This document shows positions 36,801-47,514 of a stretch of DNA of 64,000 nt, in pieces. The notes below the pieces were generated by a model. That model saw only the letters and a program-made list of their open reading frames with translations, did no database searches and had not been told where the DNA came from. Within the stretch, counting starts at the first letter, position 1, and every line of letters begins with the position of its first letter. The translations under genes were made by a program, and so were the position numbers. The stretch is from Paramecium pentaurelia (Eukaryota > Ciliophora > Oligohymenophorea > Peniculida > Parameciidae): positions 401,458 through 465,457 of the forward strand of contig CAJJDO010000080.1 of assembly GCA_905183005.1 (NCBI GenBank), given 5' to 3'.

Positions 36801-37760
36801 TTTGAAGCTATATAATAAAAAGTGAAATATGAGAATGAATTATTAAAATTTTAATAAATATCTTAAAAATAAATAGAATTATCTAGAATAGAACCAAATA
36901 ATTAATAAGGTACATATGAAAATGAAGATTTAAGTAATATTGCTTTGGGAAAAGCACCAGAACCTGAAGATAATGAAGAAGAATATTCATAGAGTTTTGA
37001 AGAATATTAAGAGGATCTTGATAATAAAGACTAAGACAAATAAGAAGAATTATAAGAACCATAGATTAATATAGTATAAATTGAAGAGGTTTAATAAATA
37101 GAATTAGATAATCAATAAGAAAATGAGGAGGTCTTTGAATTGAAGAATGCACAATAATAAGATTAAAATTCAGATAATGAATTGTAAGAGCAAATAGATG
37201 AAATCATTTCAAATAATTAATAATAATAAATTGAATTAGATGAAAAACCAAAAGATTAATCTGAAATTCATTAAAAGTATGAAACAGAGGACTTATTAGA
37301 ACTTGAAGAACCTGAAGTTAAAATTGTATAAATGGTTTAATAACCGTAAATTGAATTAGATTAACAAAATAACAATCAAGATATTTTATAATTTGGGAAT
37401 GCAACAGCAGATGATATCGATTTAGGAGATAATAATATTCCATTTTAATAGGAGCATAATAATAATTCTAAAGTAGAAATTCAAAAGGACAAGCCTTAAG
37501 TTGCATAAGATCTTTTAAATTTATTAGATATTTAAGAACCTGTAATAGAGATAGTTTAAAATTAATAATATGTTTAATTAGAACTAGATTAAGAAAATTT
37601 TGATTTGAAAGAATCTGAAGTTCAAATATAGCAAATTGAAGAAGAATTTGAAATATAATTAAATAAGAAACCTTAAGAATTTATTGGTTAATATTTAGAA
37701 GAAGAAGAAGAAGTATAAGAAGAAGAATAGGAATTAAAGAATGATTCATAATTAGAATGA
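33810..37760 (+). CDS. giant coiled-coil protein, ~1,300 aa
   Basis: The gene starts at ATG 33810 and ends at TGA 37758-37760. Introns were read at 33947-33969 (23 nt) and 34655-34679 (25 nt). After ~80 polar residues the protein is almost continuous coiled coil (Glu/Lys/Gln/Leu/Asn heptads) to about residue 1,040. The last ~260 residues are highly acidic, with repeated short Glu/Asp-Pro-Gln segments such as QEPVIEIVQNQQ. Glutamine is extreme in frequency and mostly TAA. It is likely a structural or tethering protein (golgin-, centrosome- or basal-body-like), but coiled coils alone do not tell which. An antisense open frame at 35257-35724 is a shadow of Glu/Asn/Lys codons. Confidence 0.85.
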
Positions 37761-37816
37761 CTTATAAAATTATGGTAACATAAACTACAGTAAGTTAGTT
37801 ATAAATATATTATCTT

Positions 37817-40242
37817 TCAATCTTATTCAAAATCTAATTTTAAAGGAGAGAGTGAATTACAATTTTTTTCTGACCCACTTAGGGAAGTTGTTTACTTAAA
37901 TGAGAAACGTAATGAAACTTTCCTACTTTTTCTTTTGTTCAATTTTTCTTTAAGCTTTTAATTGGCTTTTAAAAAACGTCTTTATTATAAATGTTCTTCA
38001 AATGTTTTGGGTACTTTAATTTTTTCTTATAAGGCATCCAAATTTTTTAATTAGATTTCAGTCATTAATTCATCAAGTTCTTATTATATAGCTTAAATAG
38101 TTTAATCTTTTAATAAGATTTATTTTTCAAGTTGAGTAATTTTTTTTCTAAATTATTATCTATCCATTAATGACATAAAGGCTTCAGTTTCTCTTTCTTG
38201 ATCATCATCTTCATTCTCTTCTTAAATGATTTTTTCTAATTAGAATTTTTAATTTGAAACTGACACTTAAAATATATATATATAAATAATTACTTTCTTA
38301 TGGACTTTTAGAGCTTGAAACTGAATTCATATGTTTAAGTTAAATTGTTTAAGATGAATGTTATTAATTTCTTTTAAAATGTTTTTCACCATGAACTTCA
38401 ATAAATTATATAGCTTCTTCATATGCTAATTTAATCATTTATTTTCTTTTTTAAGCATCCTTAATCATTTTAGCTCCTTCATCTCTAAATTAATTTAAAT
38501 ATATGAGTTTAAAATGTTTTTTTGATAATACATAAAATTCACATTTTTTTGTTGTCATAATTGTATATTTTCTTTTTTCTCCATAAAACAATATATCTAT
38601 TTCACCAAAATAAGATCCAGGTTTTATCATTAAAAATTTAAAATTATCATTATCTGGAATCACTAAAGCAAGCTTTCCACTTTTAACAAAATATATTTCT
38701 TCTGCATTATCACCAGTCATAAATAAATATTCATGAGCTCCTACTTTTAATGGTGTCAAAACAGGTCCTATAGCTGCTATAAATGTAGGTGCTTTATCTT
38801 GAAAATATTTAATTTCCTCTTATAATTACTTATTCATTATAAATGATAATTCAACTCTTAATTAAGGAGGTAAATCCTCTAAAAGTGTATTATAATTCAA
38901 TAATAAATTTTTCTTACCTGATTTTAATTCTTTTTTTACTTTTTAAAAGATAGCATTTGAAATATGAAATTCTTTCTTAATATTTTTCAAAGTTGAAACT
39001 CTATGAACATAAATAGAATTTGCATGATCCATCCTATCTAAAAATGATGCTAAAGAACCAACAGCAAAAGAAAATATATATACTGATACTAACATCCAAA
39101 ATATTGCAAATAGAAATGATGGCCACTTATATACTTTTACATCACCATATCCAACTGTTAATATAGTTTATACTGCCCAATATAAGGATACTATATATTA
39201 ATCATATCCTGATATAAAATTATATTCCCAATCAGGATCTTCTGATAAAGAGGCTATGAAAAACCAAATACATCCAGTAACATGACAACTAAATATCAAT
39301 AAAATAAATGCATAAAGAAATCTTTCACTTCCTATATTAATATTAATCACCTTTATATATTAAACATCCTTCAATTAAATCATTCTAAATATTTTAACCA
39401 TTTTTATAACTCTATATATTTTAGGTAATTTTGATAATCTGGCTATATTACTTGATTTATTATAATCTTAGAATATGAATTAAAATGGAAAACAAGACTA
39501 ATTATTATTTATCATAAATATACTATTAAATCTACTGCAAACCAACCTTTTAAATAGTTGATAGCAATTAATTTAGGATCTTTTATTATATTATTCTCTT
39601 CATCATAATAAGAACATAAAAATGTACAGATTATATCAGCCATAAATAAATAATCAATAGAATTATCGAAATAATCCCATCCAAGAAATTCTCCATCATC
39701 TATAAATGCCATCTTATATGGTGTAAATATACAAACATATCTAATAAATCGTATTATGATACATTAATACTATAAAAATTATTGCATCCCAACTTTATTT
39801 TAATCTGCTTTATTGACTTATGATCAGTGAACATTTAAGAGATTATGGTGATTCAGTATCCTTTAAACGAGATTATCTTCTAATCTTAGAGGGTTTTATA
39901 TCACTTGCAACATTTCTATCATCTTCTTCTCCACTTCCCTCTTTCGATCCTTGTTTAGATCCAAGAACTTTTTAAAAACATTCATTAGAATCCTGTTGAA
40001 TTAAAGGAAAACTAGCCTATGATACCCGCTTTGTTTCTATAGGTTAGGAATAATGAATAGATGGCTCATCTTATTATTATAGATTAATGGATTGACTTCT
40101 TTTTCTAAACGATTATTTATCTTCTTTACTTACTGAGTTATTGTTTGGCAAATATTGATTTTTCTGCCAAATTCCTTAAAGACATATTGTTTCTTTGCAT
40201 CATTGATTTTTTATCAATGGGAGAACCAAGAGGTTTTTGCAT
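37817..40242 (-). CDS. K+ channel with cyclic-nucleotide-binding domain
   Basis: This is a voltage-gated-like potassium channel of the EAG/CNG/HCN superfamily. It starts at ATG 40242 and ends at TGA 37817-37819, giving about 770 residues. A Ser/Lys/Gln-rich cytosolic N-terminus of ~165 residues precedes the membrane domain. The S2-S3 region contains DYLFMADIICTFLCSY. The pore has TVGYGD (about 39140-39155), the K+ selectivity filter. The C-linker leads to a cNMP-binding fold (about 38490-38760) with SGKLALVI and GSYFGEIDILF. An Arg expected in the phosphate-binding cassette (GEIALL...RxA) is replaced by EKRKYT, so binding should be tested. The tail is Lys-rich. Ciliates use many such channels to control ciliary beating. 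Confidence 0.9.
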
Positions 40243-40271
40243 AAAAATTAATATACAAAATATTATTAAAA
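40243..40271. promoter_or_regulatory. 29-bp divergent promoter region
   Basis: Only 29 bp separate the start codons of the K+ channel (minus) and the TLDc gene (plus). The stretch is pure A/T apart from one C/G pair. Reading the channel further upstream instead gives a hydrophobic, low-complexity frame antisense to TLDc codons, which I judge a shadow. Confidence 0.5.
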
Positions 40272-41684
40272 ATGGGAAATTAATAAGATAAACCACCATA
40301 ATCAATAAGCAAATCATAATAATAACAATAATAATAATAATCAAAGAAAACTAATCAAGTACAAAATCAATATCACATTGCTTATACTTAGACATTTAAT
40401 ACTTATTAATAAGAAAATAAAATCAATATTTCGCATATTCCTATAGAGAATCAACAATTAGGACTTTAATTTAAATAATTCGTACTATCAATATTCAAAA
40501 CTGATACCTTAAATTTATAACAATACTTAGATTTATGTGATATCTTAACAAAAGCTCCTGACTATAATATTAAATATTTAAATAAGATGCGTCCAGTTGA
40601 ATTGATGTTTAAATTCATGGGATATTCAGAAAATGACTCTATAGCAAATGAAGTTTGTTTAAGTGTACTGAATATTTTATTTACTATGATTAAAAATGGA
40701 GATGCAGCAAAATATTTAATGAATAGAATATACGGTAATTAAAATCATTCTATAAATAGATGATAGTTTAGATTCAAATTAAAGAGTAGGTTATGTGTGC
40801 AATAAAATTAATTCCATAATGCCTTTAGTTGGTGATTATATTGAGGCCTATTGGGTCAAAATATTATCATCTAATCAAATTCAATCGAAATTAGAAAAAC
40901 CTATAATAAAGTAAAGTTCTAAAATTATTGATGATGAAATATTCACTGTACTTTCAACATAAAATCATTTTTGTACAGAAATGACATAATTGTATAATAA
41001 TTAAAGTAGTGGAACAAGTTTTAATCGATTAGCATGGAACATTTTAGGATATGGAGGACCAACTCTAATACTTATTTATTTGGATAAGAAATGTAAATAT
41101 CTATTATTCTATGAAGTAAACAATCTTCCAATCATATTTGGTGCTTATAATCCTAATCCTTGGACTGATGGATTAAAATTCTAAGGAGATTCTGGATGTT
41201 ATTTATTTTCTATAAGTCCAAGTTTTAGAACATATTGTACTACTGGTAATGGATAAAATTATGCTTATTTAAACACAAAAAATATTGATAGATCTAAATA
41301 TAAAGTGGGATTAGGATTTGGAGGTAATTCAGAACATACTTCATTTCGTTTATGGATAGATGATGAAATTGAGAATAGATCAAAAGTTGCATCTGAAGAT
41401 GACACTTATCATCCTGGATATATTGCTGGAGAAATTGAAGGTTAGATAGGGATTGTATTTATTGAAGTTTGGGGATTAGGAGGCAAATAAGCCTTAATTT
41501 AATAAGAAAAATATAGATAGGATAGAATGGAAGAGTATATAATAATTGATTATAATATAATAGATTAGAGAGAATGAGGAAAGTAGATAAGAAATAATTC
41601 TTTAGTGGATTTGATTAGGCTATGTTTTTAGAAAAAACTTTTGCTCATAGAGATCAAGTTAGGGAAGAAATTGATAGGGATTGA
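40272..41684 (+). CDS. TLDc-domain protein
   Basis: The protein starts MGNQQDKPP, a plausible N-myristoylation site. The gene ends at TGA 41682-41684 after introns at 40735-40759 (25 nt) and 41535-41563 (29 nt). A Gln-rich N-terminal ~75 residues precede a helical region (TLNLQQYLDLCDIL ... KFMGYSENDS), possibly PUB- or BTB-like. Residues of about 260-420 form the TLDc domain, with ILGYGGPTLILIYLD, FGAYNPNPW, the LGFGGN motif and a GYIAGEIEG...VFIEVWGLGG ending. TLDc proteins protect against oxidative stress and several bind the V-ATPase. The last ~45 residues after the second intron form a basic helix. A V-ATPase or stress role is family-level inference. Confidence 0.9.
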
Positions 41685-41716
41685 TAATATTGAAAGTGTA
41701 TTTAATTTGTTTGAAA

Positions 41717-42456
41717 TCAACGATTTTTGAAATATTCAATTTTGTCATATTTCTATTTTTAAAGCATCCAATTATGATCTGCTTATTATTTCTAGATTAT
41801 TGATTTTATAATACATAATAATTATTTGGTTTATCATAAGTTTTAAGTCCTACTTTTTCAAGTTCTTAATGTAGATTTGATAATTTATCTTCATCTCCTC
41901 TTACTGTAATATTTCCAACATTTTTAGTTCTTCCTGAGTTTATGGGATTTTTCATTTAAATATCTGAAATCTAAATGCCTTATTTTAATAAAGATCTTTT
42001 TAAATCTAAAGTATCAAAATTATTATTATCTGTTTAAAATTCAATAGTAATTTATTTTGATTTATTTAGTATTGGTTATGATTTACCTAAAGTACAATTA
42101 TAATTTTTATTTATTTGAGCTCCATTTAATATTGAAGGAGATTTATTATCACGTTATTTCTCTTTTAATGGCTATTCAGGTGGTTTATAGTCTTTTGTTT
42201 ATTAAATTCCATCAAAAACATTTGATTGATGGAAATATTTATTTTGCATAGTAAAATTCATTCTTGAAGGTGATCCAGCAGGTCTAGGAGAATTATTAAG
42301 ATTTGTATTATTGACATAATTTCTAGCTTATTTAGTCATACAATTTGGATCAGTTTATTATGTATCAGCACTTCTCTTATACATGTAATTATCATTAGTA
42401 ACATGATAAAAGAAATTGGGAGAATGATCTCTTCTTGGAGATTAACCCTTATTCAT
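41717..42456 (-). CDS. hypothetical Asn/Ser-rich protein
   Basis: The gene starts at ATG 42456 and ends at TGA 41717-41719. A 23-nt intron near 41785-41810 gives a clean C-terminus. The ~235-residue protein has a disordered N-terminal two thirds, rich in Asn, Ser, Pro and Lys (SPRRDHSPNF, NNSPRPAGSPSRM). A compact C-terminal part follows, with ITVRGDEDKLSNLHQELEK and DHNWMLQKQKYDKIEYF. SP dipeptides suggest proline-directed phosphorylation. I do not recognise the C-terminal domain. The stop lies 32 bp from the stop of the convergent TLDc gene. Confidence 0.6.
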
Positions 42457-42492
42457 AATTGCTGTTATTTATATAATTTTTTAATTTAAATA

Positions 42493-43635
42493 TCATCCAT
42501 AAAATTACTTCAATTTTTCATTATTTTATTACAATCTATTTTCATAATTCTTTGAATTTGATCCCAATCTAGATTATTAAAGTGATGAATCTATTAAATT
42601 AATAATATATTTTACGTATATTCAATTAATTATGAGGAATATCATATATTGATTGATAATTCTATTTATTTTATGGAACTGTTTAAGAAATAATAGGATT
42701 CAATTCTTATTTTTTAATATTTTATTTGAATTATTATTAATTCTAATATTATTATTACTATTATTATTATTATTATTGATTCTAATATTATTATATTCCC
42801 TAAATCTTTTTATTTTCTCTTATTTATTAAGTATAATTTTCTAATTCTTCTCCTAAATTAACTTAATGAATTTCAACATACTCTCTTAAAACATCATCTA
42901 TAATATAAATTATATAATTTACTTATTTTATCAAATTTATCGTTATGGATACATATATCAAACATATTTTATAAATAATGCTTTAAAGCATTGTCAATAT
43001 CAAGAGATAATCCTTCTAAATCATGATCTTTCTCTTCAGATAATACAATTAAACATGATTTTATGTATTTTTGTGATTACAATCCTTTTTCTTATTAATC
43101 TAATGAATTAATAACAGTATTGAGTTTATGATGCAATTCTTTTTTTTCTCCAGGATGAGCAGCCTAATTAATTATTTTAAATATTACTTTATGTTAATGA
43201 ATTCTTTTTTATACTTCTTTTTCTAATTGATCACAGTAATCATTAATCAATTAATGAAGATTTTTCTTTACTTATTCTATTTTTCCATGAATTGATTTAA
43301 TAAGTTGAGAATGTTCTCCATCTGAAAAATGATGTAATATTTCTCTTTCTCTAGAATATTTACATAAAATATACTCTTCAAATTTAATTTTTAGATTGTG
43401 AACATCATTAAATAGCATCTCTCTAACACTATCAACAGTATCAATATAAGCAGGTGTTCCTTATTGATTATGCCATTGAATATGTATTTTACAACATTCT
43501 TTACATAAAGGCTGAAATATTAAAAATGAACTATACCTCTCTACATTCATCATGTAAACAAAATAAAACAATATCATTGATTGAATGTGTTGGACATTTT
43601 TCATATGTTGGAGCTAATTATGGTTGTTATTGCAT
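42493..43635 (-). CDS. B-box coiled-coil protein with poly-Gln tract
   Basis: The gene starts at ATG 43635 and ends at TGA 42493-42495. Introns were read near 43540 (25 nt, ends CAG), near 42900-42930 and near 42590-42620. Residues of about 10-60 form a single B-box (KCPTHSINDI ... FCLHDECRE ... LCKECCKIHIQWH). A helical coiled coil of ~200 residues follows, then a Gln-rich C-terminus with a run of ten glutamines (about 42735-42785), encoded almost entirely by TAA and TAG. In DNA terms this is a (TTA)n microsatellite that may vary in length. The architecture suggests an oligomeric scaffold; no RING or SPRY domain was seen. Confidence 0.8.
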
Positions 43636-43790
43636 AACTGAAAATTTAAATAAAAATTATTAATTTATCTTAATATGATAAAAATAGTATAATTCTTCTT
43701 AAGTAATTCTCTGATATAATCATATTTGTATAATAAAATTAAGATAAAATGAGATTTCTAATATTTTATGATTGTTATCATATTATAATA

Positions 43791-44509
43791 TCATTTATTT
43801 TATTTTAGAGAACCCTAATTTGCCACTTATTTTATTTTCTTCTTAATTTATTCTTGATTCCCTAAATAAAACTCATCTTGATATTACAATCTATCATTGA
43901 ATTATATAACCAAAGGAGTTGCAGTAGGAATATTCAATTCAAGCAGTTCTGTTATAAGAAAGATCACTTACATTATTCAGACAGCTTCTTTATGATGCAT
44001 AATAAAGCTCGTAATGAATTGCTATGACCAACCACAAGAACCTACTTATTTTAATTTATATCCTTTGCTATACAATCTTCCCAATAGGGTCTGACTCTTA
44101 TTGTTACATCTTCAAGACTTTCACTATTTCCATCTAAAGATTAAGGAGGTTTTTAAGAAAATGATCTTCTCCATTGTTTAATTTGTTCTTCTCCATACTT
44201 TATGGAAGCTTCTTTTTTATTCATGCCTTATAATATTCCATAATGTCTTTCATTTAATCTCCAACTACTTTTTTGTGATACCCATAAAGAATTCATTGTT
44301 TCTAACATAATATTAGCTGATTTAATGGATCTCTTTAAAATTGATGTGTGGACTACATCGAAATTATGATTATTTTATTATAATAAAATAGCAGCATGTT
44401 AAGCCTCTTGAATTCCTTTTATTGATAAATCTACATCCAACCATCCACCAAATGAATTAGTCTTATTTAAGATACTTTCTCCATGTCGTATTAAAACTAA
44501 TTTCTTCAT
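43791..44509 (-). CDS. 2,3-BPG-dependent phosphoglycerate mutase
   Basis: This glycolytic enzyme interconverts 3- and 2-phosphoglycerate. The gene starts at ATG 44509 and ends at TGA 43791-43793, with one 23-nt intron near 43935-43960 that ends in CAG. The ~230-residue product has the catalytic LIRHGES motif at residues 6-12, then NKTNSFGGWLDVDLS, TSILKRSIKSA, WRLNERHYGILQGMNK, RRSF and the second histidine motif VVGHSNSLRAL. All active-site residues that can be judged (His9, Arg, Glu, His) are present. Length matches the cofactor-dependent family. The frame closes about 155 bp from the B-box gene start. Confidence 0.94.
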
Positions 44510-44652
44510 GGTTTCAGATTTTTTGTTGATAAAAATATTATTTTAAGAAAGGAATGAAGTAATAAATTAAAAGTATGAATTAATAATTGTGATTTTGGGA
44601 ATGATTTCTCTAATATTAGAGATCATTAATAATTAGAGTTGTTTATAATTTA

Positions 44653-46413
44653 ATGAGCAATCAATAGCTTTAAAAATTGATAAACAACACTTTTATAACC
44701 AAAAAGAGAGTTTCTGCTGGGTCTTTTGGTGTAGTATACTGTGGTCAAGACATCAATACTAGAGCTTTGGTAGCCATTAAAATTGACAAAGCCAATAAGG
44801 AAGACTCCAGTCTAGAAAGAGAAGTAATTGAATTATCATGAATTAATAAGGCAGAAATATTAAGAAGATTGTAAAAAGTACCTTAGATTCCAAAGTTGTA
44901 TTGGGCAGGAAAAGAAGGAGATTCAAACATGCTTGTTATATAATATTTGGGAAGAGACTTGACACATTATCTGAAAACATTTCGTAAGTTTTCATTACGA
45001 TGTGTACTTAATATAGCTGAACAAATGATCAATATTTTAGAAAACATTCATAGAAAGTAAGTAATCATAAATTAAATATGTAGCAAAGTGTTGCATCGAG
45101 ATATTAAACCTGAAAATGTTCTAGTGGGAAAAGAAGAAGAAGAAAATCTACTTTATATAGTTGATTTTGGAATCAGCAAATTTTATAAGGATGAAAATGA
45201 TTCACATATGTAAAAATGAATCAGTAAAATTTAGTTCCTACAGAGAAAATCAACCATTTATTGGAACTACAAGATATGCTAGTATTAATGCTCATAAAGG
45301 TACATCTTTAAGCAGAAGAGATGATTTAGAATCCTTAGGTTATATGCTGATCTTTTTATTAAAGGGTAAAATGTACCAATTTAATATTATAAAGGTTAAT
45401 TACCCTGGTAAAATTTGTAATACACAGATGAAGAAGATAAAATGCGTTAAGTTGGTTAAATGAAGATGAAAATGGAAATTAGTGAACTCTGTAAAGGAAT
45501 TCCTATTGAATTTGGAAGATTTTTAGAATACATTAAAGCTTTACCATTTAAAGCAGAACCTAATTATAAATATTGTCAATCACTTTTTAAAAAAATATGT
45601 TAAGAACACAATTATTAATAAAAAGATATAATCTTTGATTGGGAAACTGGTCCTAAATCAGATAGGAATGATGATAAAAGAAAATAAACTATTGAACCTC
45701 ATTTATCTAGTAGTTAAAATAGCAATTTAGTTAATAATAAACCATCATTGTAATTTAATAAATTTATTATTTCTTAGATTCAAAAAATCAAAAGAAGATG
45801 TCTCATCTAATAATATTGGAGGCTCTCTACTTAATTATTCTCTTGAATAATTAGAGATGAATTCATTACTCAAAACTCCTGAATAAAGAAAATCCAATTT
45901 AACACCTGATATTAATAGAAGAAAGAATAGAATGCAATCAGTAAGTAGTTATAATGATTCTCATTCTGAATTGGAAAACAATGGAAGTATAATGTTAGGA
46001 ATTTAACCAAGTATGATAAGTAGATTAAGCAAATTATCATTTAATTCATTTTCTAGAGTACGCGATAGTAAATAAAACCTAACATTGACTCCAGAATAAA
46101 GAAAACCACATAAACAAGAAAAAAAGTTAACTATTACTCCAAATCCTTACATAGAATAAATTCCTGGTTAAAAAAAGAAATCATTTATTAAAAATTCTAA
46201 CTCATAATAATAATTATCAATTAAAAAGGAAGAAGTTGAAGAAACTATTAGAGATTTCTCTAAAATGAATGAAACTGATGAAGGAATTGAACCTAAATAT
46301 ATGCTTCTGAAATAAGCATCAGTAAATGCGTATGTAAATTTTATTTATGATTATGTAGACGCTTCAAAAAATCAATAAATGGGTAAATCAATAAAATGTA
46401 AAAATAGTTTTGA
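44653..46413 (+). CDS. casein kinase 1 family Ser/Thr kinase
   Basis: The gene starts at ATG 44653 and ends at TGA 46411-46413. At least five introns of 23-29 nt restore the kinase sequence. The kinase domain covers residues of about 10-290 with the glycine loop SAGSFGVV, the lysine VAIKID, the catalytic HRDIKPEN (about 45093-45118) and DFG as VDFGIS. It also has the CK1-specific GTTRYASINAHKGTSLSRRDDLESLGYML region and LPWQNL. A ~230-residue Ser/Asn/Lys-rich tail follows, containing two TPEQRK segments. The tail is probably regulatory. CK1 genes are highly expanded in ciliates. An overlapping hydrophobic extension beyond 46413 is better explained by the antisense gene. Confidence 0.9.
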
Positions 46414-47425
46414 TATTTTAATGTTTATGTATTAATTTAAATAAGAATGTATTTAATTTATTACAATTTATTTCATTACTTTTGAATATGTAATGAATCT
46501 TAAATATTAATTAATTTTCAACTTTTGGATAAAAATTACTCTATTTTTAAATTCTTTGATTAGCGGTACTTTAGTTTTTATGCCTTTACATTTATTAAAG
46601 GTTATATTGCATAAATATGATAAATAATTGTCTGATAAATAATATACTATAGTCTATTAAAATGTGATTAAAAGAGTTATTGACTGTGGATTGCAGTTTT
46701 GAATTCCAAGTTATCCAAAGCTATTTACTAAATGAACTTCTCTACATTAATTTATTAAAATTACAGAATTTTCTTATAGAGGGTGCTTAATAAAGGAAAA
46801 AATTTAATTCTAAACATAAATTTTTTTTTAGCTCAATGAATAAATAAGTAAAATTTAGAAGCTTGGTTTGACATCGTTAACTTTTTTTTAGGAGATAAAT
46901 GTTGATTTTTAGGTAATTAATTCATAAATAGAGCTAACTGATATTTACTATGATAGAGTATCCTTACAAAAAAAATTTAATATGTTTTGTACTCTCTTTC
47001 TATCAACTGTAATTTATTTTTATTAATTTTGTATCATTGGATTTAGGTTCTATAAAATGAAATTAAGCAGAAAATTTATTTCCAAGAATGCCCTAATTTA
47101 TTTTTAAAATATCAATCAATTCTCATTCATTTTGTAAATATTTAATATTTCTCATCGAAATTTTTACTTTAAGAATCTAATTATTATATTATAATATTTC
47201 TAAACTCTTGAATACTTTTGAATTAATACTTATATTAATCGTAATCATTATTCTAGATCATAAATCATCTTAAATTCTTTTTCATCATCATTTTTGCTTT
47301 ACTTCTTTCTTTAATTTTAATTTTAATTTTTTTATTCTTTAATTACTATATTGTATTATATTTTAGATAACTAACTAAATCATCTATTTTATTTTCTTTT
47401 ATAAATTAAAATTTTAGTGATGCAT
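46374..47425 (-). CDS. hypothetical multi-exon gene
   Basis: A minus-strand frame of more than 200 residues is clearly protein-like between about 47080 and 46500. It contains SVSSIYELITQKSTF, KKVNDVKPSFQILL, CREVHLVNSFGQLG and TKVPLIKEFKN. Upstream (47200-47425) the coding signal continues in Lys-rich segments that need introns, and ATG 47425 is only a guess. The unspliced frame ends at TGA 46372-46374, inside the last exon of the convergent kinase. A missed intron with a stop near 46480 would avoid that overlap. No family is recognised. Confidence 0.45.
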
Positions 47426-47514
47426 ATTTATTTCATAATTTCAATAATAAAACAATAATTTAAGGCGTTGAATTTAAAAATTTATTTTATATTTAATATT
47501 TATAAAAATCATCT

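Noticed and set aside
40138..40390. N-terminal hydrophobic extension of the K+ channel (runs of Ile/Met/Val)
   Set aside because: It is the antisense of the Asn/Gln-rich start of the TLDc gene, whose MGNQ start and continuous frame are better supported.
46414..46725. Hydrophobic C-terminal extension of casein kinase 1
   Set aside because: A 29-nt intron near 46332 gives a stop at 46411-46413, and the extension region reads better as the antisense gene.
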